Numbered from the stretch's first letter, positions 1 through 6,856 are shown. The stretch is 21,259 nucleotides of DNA from JAZRPG01 sp045649105 (GCA_045649105.1 JAZRPG010000030.1:1-21259), one strand, 5' to 3'. Numbers and translations are program-made. Notes: generated from the sequence alone by a model not told the origin.

Positions 1-488
1 CAAAATGACCCCGGCTCAAAAGTGAGCGGTTCTTCCGCTAAGCATTCGGCGAGAGTTACCGTATTCATTCTGCCGTCCGTAAGCTCTGACGCTTTCCTGA
101 ATGCATCGCTTTCCATATCGTATGTAAGCCCCGCCGTCATTGTAAACAGATGCCCGATTGTGATGGCTTTCTCGGCCTTTCTTATGCTTCCGTCTTTATT
201 CTTTACATACATCTCACGGTATTGCGGAATATACTCATAAAGCGGGTCACTAAGAAGCATATATCCTCTCTCAACAAGCTGAAGCGCCGCAACAACAGTC
301 GACACCTTTGAGCAGGAATATATATTCACAAACAAATCCTCGCTCATCGGTTTTTTCTCTTCTATGTCGCTGTAGCCGCTGCTGTATCTGAAAACCTCTT
401 TATTCTTATGATAGACGCAGATGCTGTTTCCCGGAATCACCCAATCAGTCAGCCTGTCCATGAAGTCCTTCAGATACAAGAAATCCAC
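1..488 (-). CDS. Beta-lactamase family serine hydrolase (class C/S12), partial, 3' end cut by window edge
   Basis: Reading the minus strand from position 488 down to the left edge gives an uninterrupted frame of about 162 residues that runs out of the window. It contains SCSK (codons about 58-61 from the start used here), an SxxK active-site motif followed by an amphipathic helix and LLSDPLYEYIPQY. Further on is TIGHLFTMTAGL, matching the conserved T-I-x-x-L-L-x-H-T-S-G-L block of S12 beta-lactamase/esterase/DD-peptidase relatives. The second motif (YxN) and the rest lie outside. No signal peptide is visible, which fits the cytosolic esterase or peptidase-like members common in Clostridia. 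The start is uncertain: GTG at 488 gives an N-terminus of family-like length, while ATG at 461 has AAGGA only 4 nt upstream. A good promoter lies just upstream. Substrate cannot be told; antibiotic resistance should not be assumed. Confidence 0.8.
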   Translation of the reverse strand, partial: MDFLYLKDFMDRLTDWVIPGNSICVYHKNKEVFRYSSGYSDIEEKKPMSEDLFVNIYSCSKVSTVVAALQLVERGYMLLSDPLYEYIPQYREMYVKNKDGSIRKAEKAITIGHLFTMTAGLTYDMESDAFRKASELTDGRMNTVTLAECLAEEPLTFEPGSF

Positions 489-526
489 AATGACACCACC
501 AATTATGTATCGTACATTATTATAGT

Positions 527-555
527 ATTGTATCAAAAAAGATTCAAGCAGTCAA
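527..555 (-). promoter_or_regulatory. Sigma-A-like promoter for the beta-lactamase-family gene
   Basis: On the minus strand TTGACT (550-555) and TACAAT (527-532) are separated by exactly 17 bp. Both hexamers are close to the TTGACA/TATAAT consensus. The expected transcript would start near 520 and leave a leader of about 30 nt before GTG at 488. Confidence 0.7.
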
Positions 556-563
556 CACATTCA

Positions 564-638
564 GAATATGCACAGATTATGATGCAATTCTTTTAAAACT
601 GCTGTTTTATGCATATTCATGGGCAAATTATTATTGCC
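564..638. repeat. Clustered inverted repeats upstream of the metal ABC operon (possible operator region)
   Basis: Three perfect inverted repeats sit in the divergent intergenic region. GAATATGCA (564-572) pairs with TGCATATTC (610-618). Nested inside is a hairpin TAAAAC (594-599), tgct, GTTTTA (604-609). Just downstream GGCAA (622-626) and TTGCC (634-638) are 7 bp apart and end immediately before the predicted -35 box of the ABC operon. The last has the size and place of a repressor operator, and a metal-responsive regulator such as Zur or MntR would make sense. It does not match a consensus I can name with confidence. This is inference from position and symmetry. Confidence 0.35.
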
Positions 639-639
639 G

Positions 640-668
640 TTGTTTTTGCTTGCAAATTCTGCTAAAAT
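640..668 (+). promoter_or_regulatory. Predicted sigma-A-like promoter of the metal ABC operon
   Basis: TTGTTT (640-645) and TAAAAT (663-668) are 17 bp apart. The start codon is at 698, preceded by AAGAGGTG (685-692), which gives a leader of about 25 nt. The -35 box is weak, which would suit an activated or repressor-controlled promoter. Confidence 0.5.
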
Positions 669-697
669 AATATATATAAAACATAAGAGGTGCAAAC

Positions 698-1468
698 ATG
701 CATATATATAACGGAAAACCGGGCAACTCCTGCGGAATGTGCTGCACAAAAATATCAGATCTGTCCGTATCATTCGGAAAAAACACCGTCCTGTCGGACA
801 TTAATCTTCACATTCACTGCGGCGAGCTAACCGCCCTTATAGGTCCCAACGGGGCAGGAAAATCAACACTTTTCAAAGCCATAATCGGTGCAGTGCCGCA
901 TAGCGGCAACATCAGATTCACCGATTTTGAGAACAGGCAGACCTCGCGTCCGAAGATAGGCTATGTGCCGCAATTCCTTGAGCTCGACCGCAACGCGTCC
1001 ATTTCCGTTCTGGACCTTTTCTGCATCTCTTCCTCTGCTTTCCCCGCATGGCTCGGTGCGAGAAAACGCGCAAAGGCAGAGGCTGCGCGTTTCCTTAAGA
1101 TAGTTGAGGCAGAGCATCTTATCGGCCGCCGGCTCGGCGCGTTGTCCGGCGGAGAGCTTCAGCGCATTTTGCTCGCTCTTGCACTGAAAACATCTCCTGA
1201 TATTCTTTTGTTTGATGAGCCGGTATCAGGAATCGACAGAAACGGGCTTCTGCTTTTCTATAACATAATAGACAAAATACGCCAGAATTTTGACCTGACT
1301 GTTATAATCATCTCACACGACCATACGACAATATCAAAATTTGCAGACAGGTTTATTCTACTCAACAAAAAAGTCCTTGCCTCGGGCACGCCTGACGAGG
1401 TCCTCGCCTCTGACGCATATAAAAACATTTTCGGAAACGGAGGCTCTTACAATGACGCTTCTTTATAA
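698..1468 (+). CDS. znuC: Zinc/manganese-type ABC transporter, ATP-binding protein
   Basis: This 256-residue protein is an ABC ATPase that would power metal import at the inner face of the membrane. Walker A is GPNGAGKST (residues 49-57), the Q-loop is YVPQ (89-92), the signature is LSGGE (149-153), Walker B is ILLFDEP (169-175) and the switch histidine is in SHD (206-208). The N-terminus carries a cysteine cluster (SCGMCC, residues 11-16) and HIHCGEL (38-44), which I recall from clostridial members of this metal-transporter group. The start at 698 has AAGAGGTG 5 nt upstream. The end overlaps the permease gene by 17 bp, indicating translational coupling. The ABC-3 permease partner supports zinc or manganese as substrate over other options, but the metal cannot be fixed from sequence alone. 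Confidence 0.85.
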   Translation: MHIYNGKPGNSCGMCCTKISDLSVSFGKNTVLSDINLHIHCGELTALIGPNGAGKSTLFKAIIGAVPHSGNIRFTDFENRQTSRPKIGYVPQFLELDRNASISVLDLFCISSSAFPAWLGARKRAKAEAARFLKIVEAEHLIGRRLGALSGGELQRILLALALKTSPDILLFDEPVSGIDRNGLLLFYNIIDKIRQNFDLTVIIISHDHTTISKFADRFILLNKKVLASGTPDEVLASDAYKNIFGNGGSYNDASL

Positions 1469-2285
1469 TATTTTTGACACTCTTCTTCCGTTTTCCTGGC
1501 TCGAATTTGACTTTATGAAAAACTCGCTCGCGGCAATACTGTTAATTACACCCGTGCTGGGATTATTAAGCACGCTCGTCGTCAATAACCGCATGGCCTT
1601 TTTCGCTGATACACTCGGGCACTCGGCACTTACCGGCATCGCCATAGGTGCAATCTGCGGACTTGCTGACCCGAAAATATCAATGATTCTTCTCGGCATT
1701 CTTTTTGCAATACTTCTCGTGATGGCAAAATCACGAAACCGCACATCCACCGACACGACAATAAGCGTTTTCTCCTCAACCGCATCCGCGCTCGGCATTG
1801 TTCTTCTATCAAAGGGCGGAACATTTGCAAAATACACCACCTATATAGTGGGAGATTTCTTGAGCATTACGGCAGCTGACCTTCGCCTTGCTGCAATCGT
1901 TTTTATAATTGTTCTCATCTTCTGGATTTTTCTCTTCAACCGCGTATACACCGTCAGCGTGAACCAGACGCTTGCAAAAAGCCTCGGAATCAACACTCGC
2001 CTTACAGAAATGCTCTTTGCATCTCTTCTCGCGCTTGTTGTCACCGTCTCGATTTCCTGGGTCGGTATACTTATAATCACATCTCTGCTGACTCTGCCCG
2101 CAGCAACAGCACGGAATGTGACCCAAAGCCTCCGGGCGTATACCCGGCTTTCTGTTGCGCTGTCTCTGATTTGCGGTATATGCGGACTTATTCTCTCTTT
2201 TTATCTCGACTCTGCAACGGGAGCAACAATCGTAATTATCCTTGCGGTCTGCTATTTTCTCTCTCTGGTCTTTTCAAGAAAATAG
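1452..2285 (+). CDS. znuB: Zinc/manganese-type ABC transporter, permease (ABC-3 family)
   Basis: A 277-residue, very hydrophobic protein with about eight or nine membrane segments forms the channel of the metal importer. ADTLGHSALTGIAIG (residues about 51-65) corresponds to the conserved D-x-x-x-H-x-x-L-x-G region of the ABC-3 (ZnuB/MntB/TroC) family, and KSLGIN in the middle corresponds to the cytoplasmic coupling segment. The start ATG at 1452 is chosen because GGAGG lies 8 nt upstream and the protein then begins at the usual place. A longer in-frame reading to 1341 would lie inside the ATPase gene. The frame ends at 2285 and is followed by a strong terminator. No substrate-binding lipoprotein gene accompanies the pair here. 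Confidence 0.85.
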   Translation: MTLLYNIFDTLLPFSWLEFDFMKNSLAAILLITPVLGLLSTLVVNNRMAFFADTLGHSALTGIAIGAICGLADPKISMILLGILFAILLVMAKSRNRTSTDTTISVFSSTASALGIVLLSKGGTFAKYTTYIVGDFLSITAADLRLAAIVFIIVLIFWIFLFNRVYTVSVNQTLAKSLGINTRLTEMLFASLLALVVTVSISWVGILIITSLLTLPAATARNVTQSLRAYTRLSVALSLICGICGLILSFYLDSATGATIVIILAVCYFLSLVFSRK

Positions 2286-2310
2286 CACACAGTCACTCTG
2301 TTTATACAAC

Positions 2311-2344
2311 AACCGGCACCTGCAGTTTTTTACAGGTGCCGGTT
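2311..2344. terminator. Rho-independent terminator between the ABC permease gene and gltX
   Basis: A perfect 12-bp stem, AACCGGCACCTG (2311-2322) with CAGGTGCCGGTT (2333-2344), has a 10-nt loop. On the plus strand it is followed by a T-rich run (ctttatttattt), so it terminates the metal ABC operon. It also lies just after the gltX stop (2352) on the minus strand and could serve that gene too, but the T tract on that side is weak. Confidence 0.85.
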
Positions 2345-2351
2345 TCTTTAT

Positions 2352-3833
2352 TTATTTCTCAAGCTTTTCTATGGCGGATTTCATACGTCTTATGCTCTCC
2401 GCCTTTCCGAGTATGTGGCAAAGCTCAACGCCTCCGCCCGGCGTCGTCTGCTTTCCGGAAAGCGCTGTACGCAGCGGCCAGAGCACAAATCCATTCTTTA
2501 CGCCGCGGCTCTCGATAAATGAAAACAGCGCATCGTGGATTGCGTCATGTGTCCAGTCGGCTATACTCTCAACTACCGGAACAAGCTCTTTTAATATTTC
2601 AAGCGAGCTTGCCTCGTCCGTCTTCATCTTCTTGTGGCAGTACATCTCGGTACTGTACTCAGGCATCTCGTCAAAAAAATCCACCTGCTCTGGAATGTCT
2701 GACAGACGCTCACAGCGCTGCTGCAGAAGCGGCGCGATAAGAGCGGGGTCGGTCTCGGGGTTTTTGACGCTCTGCCTTATATAACTCTCCGAAACTGCAA
2801 GGAACTCATCCGCACTCATTGCGCGTATGTACTCCGCATTTATATAATTGAGCTTCTGTGCATCAAATATTGCAGGTGATTTTGAAATCCCCTTTATATC
2901 AAATACTTCAACAAGCTCAGGAAGCGTATATATCTCACGCTCTCCGCCTGGGCTCCACCCGAGGAGCGTAACATAATTTACCACCGCATCCTTTAAATAT
3001 CCTTCTGCGATAAGGTCCTCATACGACGGGTCACCGTTTCGCTTTGATAACTTCTGCGTCGCATTTTTCATGACAGGTGCACAGTGCACATATGTCGGAA
3101 CCTCCCATCCGAACGCCTCGTACAAAAGGTTGTACTTAGGCGCGGAGGACAAATACTCAGAGCCGCGCACAACATGCGTTATCCCCATCAAATGGTCATC
3201 AACAACATTTGCAAAATTATATGTCGGCATCCCGTCCGACTTTATGAGAATCTGGTCGTCCAGCTCCTCATTCGGAACGGTTATATCTCCATATACTATA
3301 TCTGAAAAAGTGGTCTCGCCTGTTCTCGGCATCTTCTGACGAATTACATACGGAACGCCTGCCTTGAGTTTTTCGGCAATTTCTTCCTCGGTAAGCTTAA
3401 GACACCGTCCATCATATTTCTGCGGAGCTGTCCCTTCCTTTGCCTCTGCATGCTCGCTCTTTTCACAGAAGCAACGGTATGCCGCGCCGCGCTCTATAAG
3501 GAGCTCGGCATACTGCTTATATATACCCTCGCGCTCGCTCTGGATATACGGGCCGACATTTCCTCCGACATCAGGACCCTCGTCATATACAAGCCCCGTT
3601 TCGCGGAGAGTTCTGTATATCAGATCAATTGCACCGTCAACAAAGCGCTCGCGGTCAGTATCCTCTATGCGCAGTATAAAATCTCCGCCGTTGTGCTTTG
3701 CAATCATATACGTATAAAGCGCTGTGCGCAGGTTACCTATATGCATATATCCCGTCGGGCTGGGCGCAAAGCGGGTCCTCACGCGCCCTTTTGGAATTTT
3801 CGCCTCCGCCTCGTAAAAAAAGCTCATATCCAT
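2352..3833 (-). CDS. gltX: Glutamyl-tRNA synthetase
   Basis: This 493-residue class I aminoacyl-tRNA synthetase charges tRNA-Glu with glutamate in the cytoplasm. The Rossmann fold opens with RFAPSPTGYMHIGNLR; the HIGH-type motif HIGN is at residues 31-34. RCFC (121-124) with C145 in YDGRC suggests the zinc site seen in many bacterial GluRS. KLSKRNG (262-268) is the KMSKS loop. The length is normal and the C-terminal helical anticodon-binding part is intact. The start at 3833 follows AGGAG by 8 nt; a second Met two codons on is the only other option. The gene begins 16 bp after glnS ends, so the two are co-transcribed from the glnS promoter. Because a GlnS is present, this enzyme is probably the discriminating form (inference). 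Confidence 0.95.
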   Translation of the reverse strand: MDMSFFYEAEAKIPKGRVRTRFAPSPTGYMHIGNLRTALYTYMIAKHNGGDFILRIEDTDRERFVDGAIDLIYRTLRETGLVYDEGPDVGGNVGPYIQSEREGIYKQYAELLIERGAAYRCFCEKSEHAEAKEGTAPQKYDGRCLKLTEEEIAEKLKAGVPYVIRQKMPRTGETTFSDIVYGDITVPNEELDDQILIKSDGMPTYNFANVVDDHLMGITHVVRGSEYLSSAPKYNLLYEAFGWEVPTYVHCAPVMKNATQKLSKRNGDPSYEDLIAEGYLKDAVVNYVTLLGWSPGGEREIYTLPELVEVFDIKGISKSPAIFDAQKLNYINAEYIRAMSADEFLAVSESYIRQSVKNPETDPALIAPLLQQRCERLSDIPEQVDFFDEMPEYSTEMYCHKKMKTDEASSLEILKELVPVVESIADWTHDAIHDALFSFIESRGVKNGFVLWPLRTALSGKQTTPGGGVELCHILGKAESIRRMKSAIEKLEK

Positions 3834-3849
3834 TTTTGTTTCTCCTATA

Positions 3850-5523
3850 CTACTTTTTCTTTGCCCACGAATCCTTTAGTGACACCGTTCTGTTAAATAC
3901 GGGGCCACCCTCTGCCGACAGCTTTTTATCCAGACAGAAGTATCCGTTTCTGAGGAACTGATAGTGCCCGTCGCCTATGCCGGATTTTATTGCAGGCTCA
4001 CACTTACAGCCCTTTAATATCTCAAGCGAGTTGGGGTTTATATTATCCGTAAAGCTGCCACCCTCGGGAACCTCACCGGGGTTTGCCGCCGTAAACAGAC
4101 TGTCATACAGACGAACCTCTGCATCAACAGCGTTATGCGCAGATACCCAATGAATTGTCCCTCGAACCTTGCGCCCGTCTTCTGTCCCGCCTCCGCGCGA
4201 CTCGGGGTCGTAATCGGCATGGATAACCGTGACATTGCCGTTCTCATCAGTTTCAAAGCTCTTGCAGGTGACATAATATGCATACTTAAGGCGGACTTCA
4301 TTTCCGGGGAACATTCTGAAATATCCCTTGACGGGCGTCTCCATAAAGTCCTCCGCCTCAATATACAGCTCGCGTGAGAACTCAACGCTGTGTGTCCCTG
4401 CCGCCGGGTCCTCAGGATTGTTCTGAGCCTCAAATGTCTCAACTTTCCCCTCCGGATAGTTGTCGATTACAAGTTTTATCGGGCGAAGTACGACCATCAT
4501 ACGCGCGGCAGTGCTGTTTAAATCCTCTCTGATGCAATGCTCAAGGAATGAATAGTCAACTACGCTGTAAGTCTTTGCAACGCCGATACGCTCACAGAAA
4601 TTACGTATAGCCTGCGGCGTATATCCGCGCCGGCGAAGACCTGAGAGCGTAGGCATGCGCGGGTCATCCCACCCGTCCACATACTTTTCTTCAACAAGCT
4701 GGCGCAGATAGCGCTTTGACATCACCGTATTTGTAATATTAAGACGCGCAAATTCCATCTGGCGCGGAGGATTCTCAAAGCCTATCTCCCTCACTACCCA
4801 GTCGTAAAGCGGCCTGTGGTCCTCAAATTCTATTGAGCAGAGCGAGTGCGTAATACCTTCAAGCGCGTCCTGAATCGGGTGCGCAAAGTCATACAGCGGA
4901 TATATGCACCACTTATTCCCCTGCCTGTGATGCTCGGTATGAAGGATTCTGTATATCGCAGGGTCGCGCATATTCATATTCGGCGAGCTCATGTCAATTT
5001 TGGCACGCAAAGTATGGCTTCCGTCCTCAAACTCACCTGCACGCATTCTCTCAAACAGGTCAAGATTTTCCTCGACGCTGCGGTCGCGATACGGGCTGTT
5101 CTTTCCCGGCTCTGTGAGAGTTCCGCGATATTCGCGCATCTCATCAGCGCTAAGGTCGCACACAAAAGCCTTACCGCGCTTTATAAGCTCAACGGCAAAC
5201 TCATAGCACTTGTCAAAATAATCCGAGCCGTAGTAAATTCCACCGTCCGGAACGGCACCGAGCCAGCGCAAATCCTCCTCTATTGACCTTACAAATTCAT
5301 CATCCTCACGGACAGGGTTTGTATCGTCATATCGGAGATTGAAAAGTCCTCCGTATTTCTGTGCCACTCCCGCATTAATCCAGATTGCCTTGGCACTTCC
5401 TATGTGCAGGTATCCGTTCGGCTCGGGAGGAAAACGCGTATGGATTCTCGAAAGCCCCTTCTCGGCGATATCCTCGTTAATTGCCTCATGTATAAAATTT
5501 GTAGAATTTGCATTAAGCTCCAT
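3850..5523 (-). CDS. glnS: Glutaminyl-tRNA synthetase
   Basis: This 557-residue class I synthetase attaches glutamine directly to tRNA-Gln, so the cell need not rely only on the Glu-tRNA-Gln amidotransferase route. The N-terminal catalytic block shows FPPEPNGYLHIGSAKAI, with HIGS at residues 40-43. The P-E-P-N-G form of this block separates GlnRS from GluRS (A-P-S-P-T-G). VMSKR (267-271) is the KMSKS loop. The C-terminal 210 residues look like the two beta-barrel anticodon-binding domains of GlnRS. Length agrees with E. coli GlnS. The start at 5523 has GGAGGT 11 nt upstream, and a sigma-A-like promoter lies at 5590-5619. It leads an operon with gltX. Confidence 0.95.
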   Translation of the reverse strand: MELNANSTNFIHEAINEDIAEKGLSRIHTRFPPEPNGYLHIGSAKAIWINAGVAQKYGGLFNLRYDDTNPVREDDEFVRSIEEDLRWLGAVPDGGIYYGSDYFDKCYEFAVELIKRGKAFVCDLSADEMREYRGTLTEPGKNSPYRDRSVEENLDLFERMRAGEFEDGSHTLRAKIDMSSPNMNMRDPAIYRILHTEHHRQGNKWCIYPLYDFAHPIQDALEGITHSLCSIEFEDHRPLYDWVVREIGFENPPRQMEFARLNITNTVMSKRYLRQLVEEKYVDGWDDPRMPTLSGLRRRGYTPQAIRNFCERIGVAKTYSVVDYSFLEHCIREDLNSTAARMMVVLRPIKLVIDNYPEGKVETFEAQNNPEDPAAGTHSVEFSRELYIEAEDFMETPVKGYFRMFPGNEVRLKYAYYVTCKSFETDENGNVTVIHADYDPESRGGGTEDGRKVRGTIHWVSAHNAVDAEVRLYDSLFTAANPGEVPEGGSFTDNINPNSLEILKGCKCEPAIKSGIGDGHYQFLRNGYFCLDKKLSAEGGPVFNRTVSLKDSWAKKK

Positions 5524-5589
5524 TGTGTAAAACTACCTCCGCTCTTGCTGCAGCCTGCAAAAAAGCAGACCTCTGTCAGCTTAAGTAAT

Positions 5590-5619
5590 ATTTTACCACA
5601 TATTACTCATAATACTCAA
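5590..5619 (-). promoter_or_regulatory. Sigma-A-like promoter of glnS-gltX
   Basis: On the minus strand TTGAGT (5614-5619) and TAAAAT (5590-5595) are 18 bp apart, with a TGN extension just before the -10 box. The leader of roughly 60 nt holds a small GTCTGC-T6-GCAGGC hairpin, but no T-box sequence that would link it to uncharged tRNA. Confidence 0.6.
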
Positions 5620-5694
5620 TACTAAAATCAAATTTGTATTCTTATTTTCCGAAACTTTGCATATACTGTTCTGCCTCTCCTTTCCCTTTTGGTT

Positions 5695-5757
5695 TATAAT
5701 CGCTTTTTTCGGGCTATAATCCTCCTTGAGCATACATACTTAAAACAGGAGGATTAT
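5695..5757 (+). promoter_or_regulatory. Start region with two TATAAT boxes and a hairpin that masks the ribosome binding site
   Basis: Two exact TATAAT boxes occur at 5695-5700 and 5715-5720, neither with a clear -35 partner. ATAATCCTCCT (5716-5726) is perfectly complementary to AGGAGGATTAT (5747-5757), an 11-bp stem with a 20-nt loop. The 3' arm contains the whole AGGAGG ribosome binding site of the gene starting at 5761. A transcript starting after the first box would carry both arms and hide the site. One starting after the second box (near 5727) would lack the 5' arm. The pairing is seen; the regulatory role is inferred. Confidence 0.5.
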
Positions 5758-5760
5758 TAT

Positions 5761-6549
5761 ATGAGTTCAACCGCAATTGATAAAGACCGCGATGTTAAAA
5801 TCGCTCCGCAAACAGGTATTTTGCAAACACACATAAACGAAAGCTTTACCGTCGCAGTAGAAGGTCACTCTGCAACTGCTAACCTGATGCGGCACATTCT
5901 GGTCTCTGCAGGCTGCAGAGTAACAACTCCGAAAAGCGGCATTCTCACATTTTCCGTATCGCGTGACGGACTTCAGCTCAGAATCTGCGACGAGGACGGA
6001 GAGTGGTATGACGACGGGCATGTAACCGCACTGCTTGCACTCGTATTTTTTCTGTCCGGAGAAAAAAAGCTTGCCGTATCCGCCTCTGCCCCCGGAGCCA
6101 TTGAACAGATAGCAGCCGAATACAACGGGACAATTCTCAGACAAGGCCGCGACGCAGACGCAAAAGAGCTTCTTCTGGCACAAAACATACTGTGCAACGC
6201 TTTTTCCGCAGCCCTTTTTCTCTGTAACTTCCTTTCTGCAAAAAAGACATCTGTCCGCCGCATTGCGCGTTCGCTTCCGGACTTTGCAATGTTATCCCGC
6301 GAAATCTCCGTTACACACAACCGACTCGACATAATGCGCAAGCTTTCAGAGCGCAACGACGGACTTCACAAGGAAAAAAGCGAAAATCTCCGCATATGTA
6401 CCGATGGAGGCTGGGTCAGCATTTCACCCGCCTGCTCCGGACGGGCGCTACGCATAACCGGAGAGGGTATGAGCGAGGAAATTGCAAGCGAGCTGTGCAA
6501 TCTTTTTATTGATCATGCCCGCGAGATAGACTCCGGAGAAACCGTATAG
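5761..6549 (+). CDS. Orphan phosphohexomutase-like protein (domains II-IV only, probably non-catalytic)
   Basis: This 262-residue soluble protein reads along its length like the back part of an alpha-D-phosphohexomutase, especially the mutase half of clostridial sugar-nucleotidyltransferase/phosphomannomutase fusions. Residues 28-54 resemble the start of domain II. Residues 61-92 correspond to the D-P-D-G-D-R metal-loop segment and the helix after it, but here the loop reads SVSRDGLQ, so the metal-binding aspartates are mostly gone. SAPGAIEQIAAEYNGTILR (109-127) matches domain III. DGGWVSISPACSGRALRI (215-232) matches the domain IV phosphate loop, usually R-P-S-G-T-E-P, here altered. Domain I with the phosphoserine loop is absent. 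The start at 5761 follows AGGAGG by 8 nt; an upstream in-frame ATG at 5689 lacks a site. It stands alone, with glnS divergent. A regulatory or scaffold role, or gene decay, are both possible; function is unknown. Confidence 0.7.
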   Translation: MSSTAIDKDRDVKIAPQTGILQTHINESFTVAVEGHSATANLMRHILVSAGCRVTTPKSGILTFSVSRDGLQLRICDEDGEWYDDGHVTALLALVFFLSGEKKLAVSASAPGAIEQIAAEYNGTILRQGRDADAKELLLAQNILCNAFSAALFLCNFLSAKKTSVRRIARSLPDFAMLSREISVTHNRLDIMRKLSERNDGLHKEKSENLRICTDGGWVSISPACSGRALRITGEGMSEEIASELCNLFIDHAREIDSGETV

Positions 6550-6568
6550 CACTCTTAAAAAATAGGGC

Positions 6569-6597
6569 TGTACAAAAATGTAAATTTATGGTATACT
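6569..6597 (+). promoter_or_regulatory. Possible upstream promoter ahead of RNase J
   Basis: TGTACA (6569-6574) and TATACT (6592-6597) are 17 bp apart. The -35 box matches TTGACA at only four positions. It would give a transcript covering the structured RNA and RNase J. Confidence 0.35.
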
Positions 6598-6615
6598 ATC
6601 AATATCATTATAATT

Positions 6616-6644
6616 TTGTCTTTATTTTTCGGAATTACTATATA
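6616..6644 (+). promoter_or_regulatory. Promoter immediately before the structured RNA / RNase J leader
   Basis: TTGTCT (6616-6621) and TATATA (6639-6644) are 17 bp apart. The expected start, about 6651, is only a few bases before the outermost paired arm at 6656, as expected for a promoter that drives a folded RNA. Confidence 0.5.
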
Positions 6645-6650
6645 TAAAAC

Positions 6651-6795
6651 AAAACAGTGGGGCAAACAAAGAAAGCAACGCGCGTATTGGGTTGTGGCAC
6701 CATCTTTCTTGACATAGTCCGGTATGTCAATCAGTGGATTCTGCCGCATTTGCAGTGTTGTTATTTTTTGCCGCGGTTGCTTACCGTCCCCGCTC
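6651..6795 (+). ncRNA. Candidate structured RNA (6S-like shape, or cis-acting leader of RNase J)
   Basis: The ends pair: AGTGGGG (6656-6662) with CCCCGCT (6788-6794), including one wobble. Inside that, AGCAACGCG (6674-6682) pairs with CGCGGTTGCT (6772-6781) with one bulged G. A large internal bubble follows, then a terminal arm: GTGGCA (6694-6699) with TGCCGC (6742-6747), capped by a perfect 8-bp stem TTGACATA (6709-6716) and TATGTCAA (6723-6730) around a 6-nt loop. A closing stem, a central bubble and a terminal arm is the outline of 6S RNA, but about 145 nt is short for that family and I do not recognise its conserved bases. No terminator follows, so a leader that controls the RNase J message fits equally well. 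Confidence 0.45.
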
Positions 6796-6856
6796 TATTT
6801 AGCTATGGAAATTTCGTTATACTGAAAGAAATTTAAATTGGAGAAGTGATAATTTA

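Larger units (their letters stand above)
6550..6856. other. 307-bp gene-free stretch before RNase J
   Basis: No convincing coding frame is present on either strand. It holds two sigma-A-like promoters on the plus strand (6569-6597 and 6616-6644), a region with strong long-range base pairing (6656-6794), and the short leader of the RNase J gene with GGAG at 6840-6843 and GTGA at 6846-6849. There is no terminator between the structured part and the RNase J start codon. Confidence 0.7.

Noticed and set aside
5716..5740. Sigma-E-type sporulation promoter (ATA near 5716 and CATACAT near 5731)
   Set aside because: The resemblance is loose in an AT-rich stretch, and the sequence is better explained by the hairpin and TATAAT boxes.
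5524..5760. T-box riboswitch upstream of glnS
   Set aside because: T-box leaders are common before synthetase genes in Firmicutes, but the conserved T-box sequence and a leader terminator are not present in the short leader.
6555..6749. 64-codon frame on the minus strand in the RNase J upstream region
   Set aside because: It has no clear ribosome binding site, an odd composition, and covers the region whose structure is better explained as RNA.
6651..6795. SRP RNA, c-di-GMP riboswitch, glmS ribozyme or hammerhead ribozyme
   Set aside because: The hallmark bases of these families were looked for and not found; only the overall shape recalls 6S RNA.
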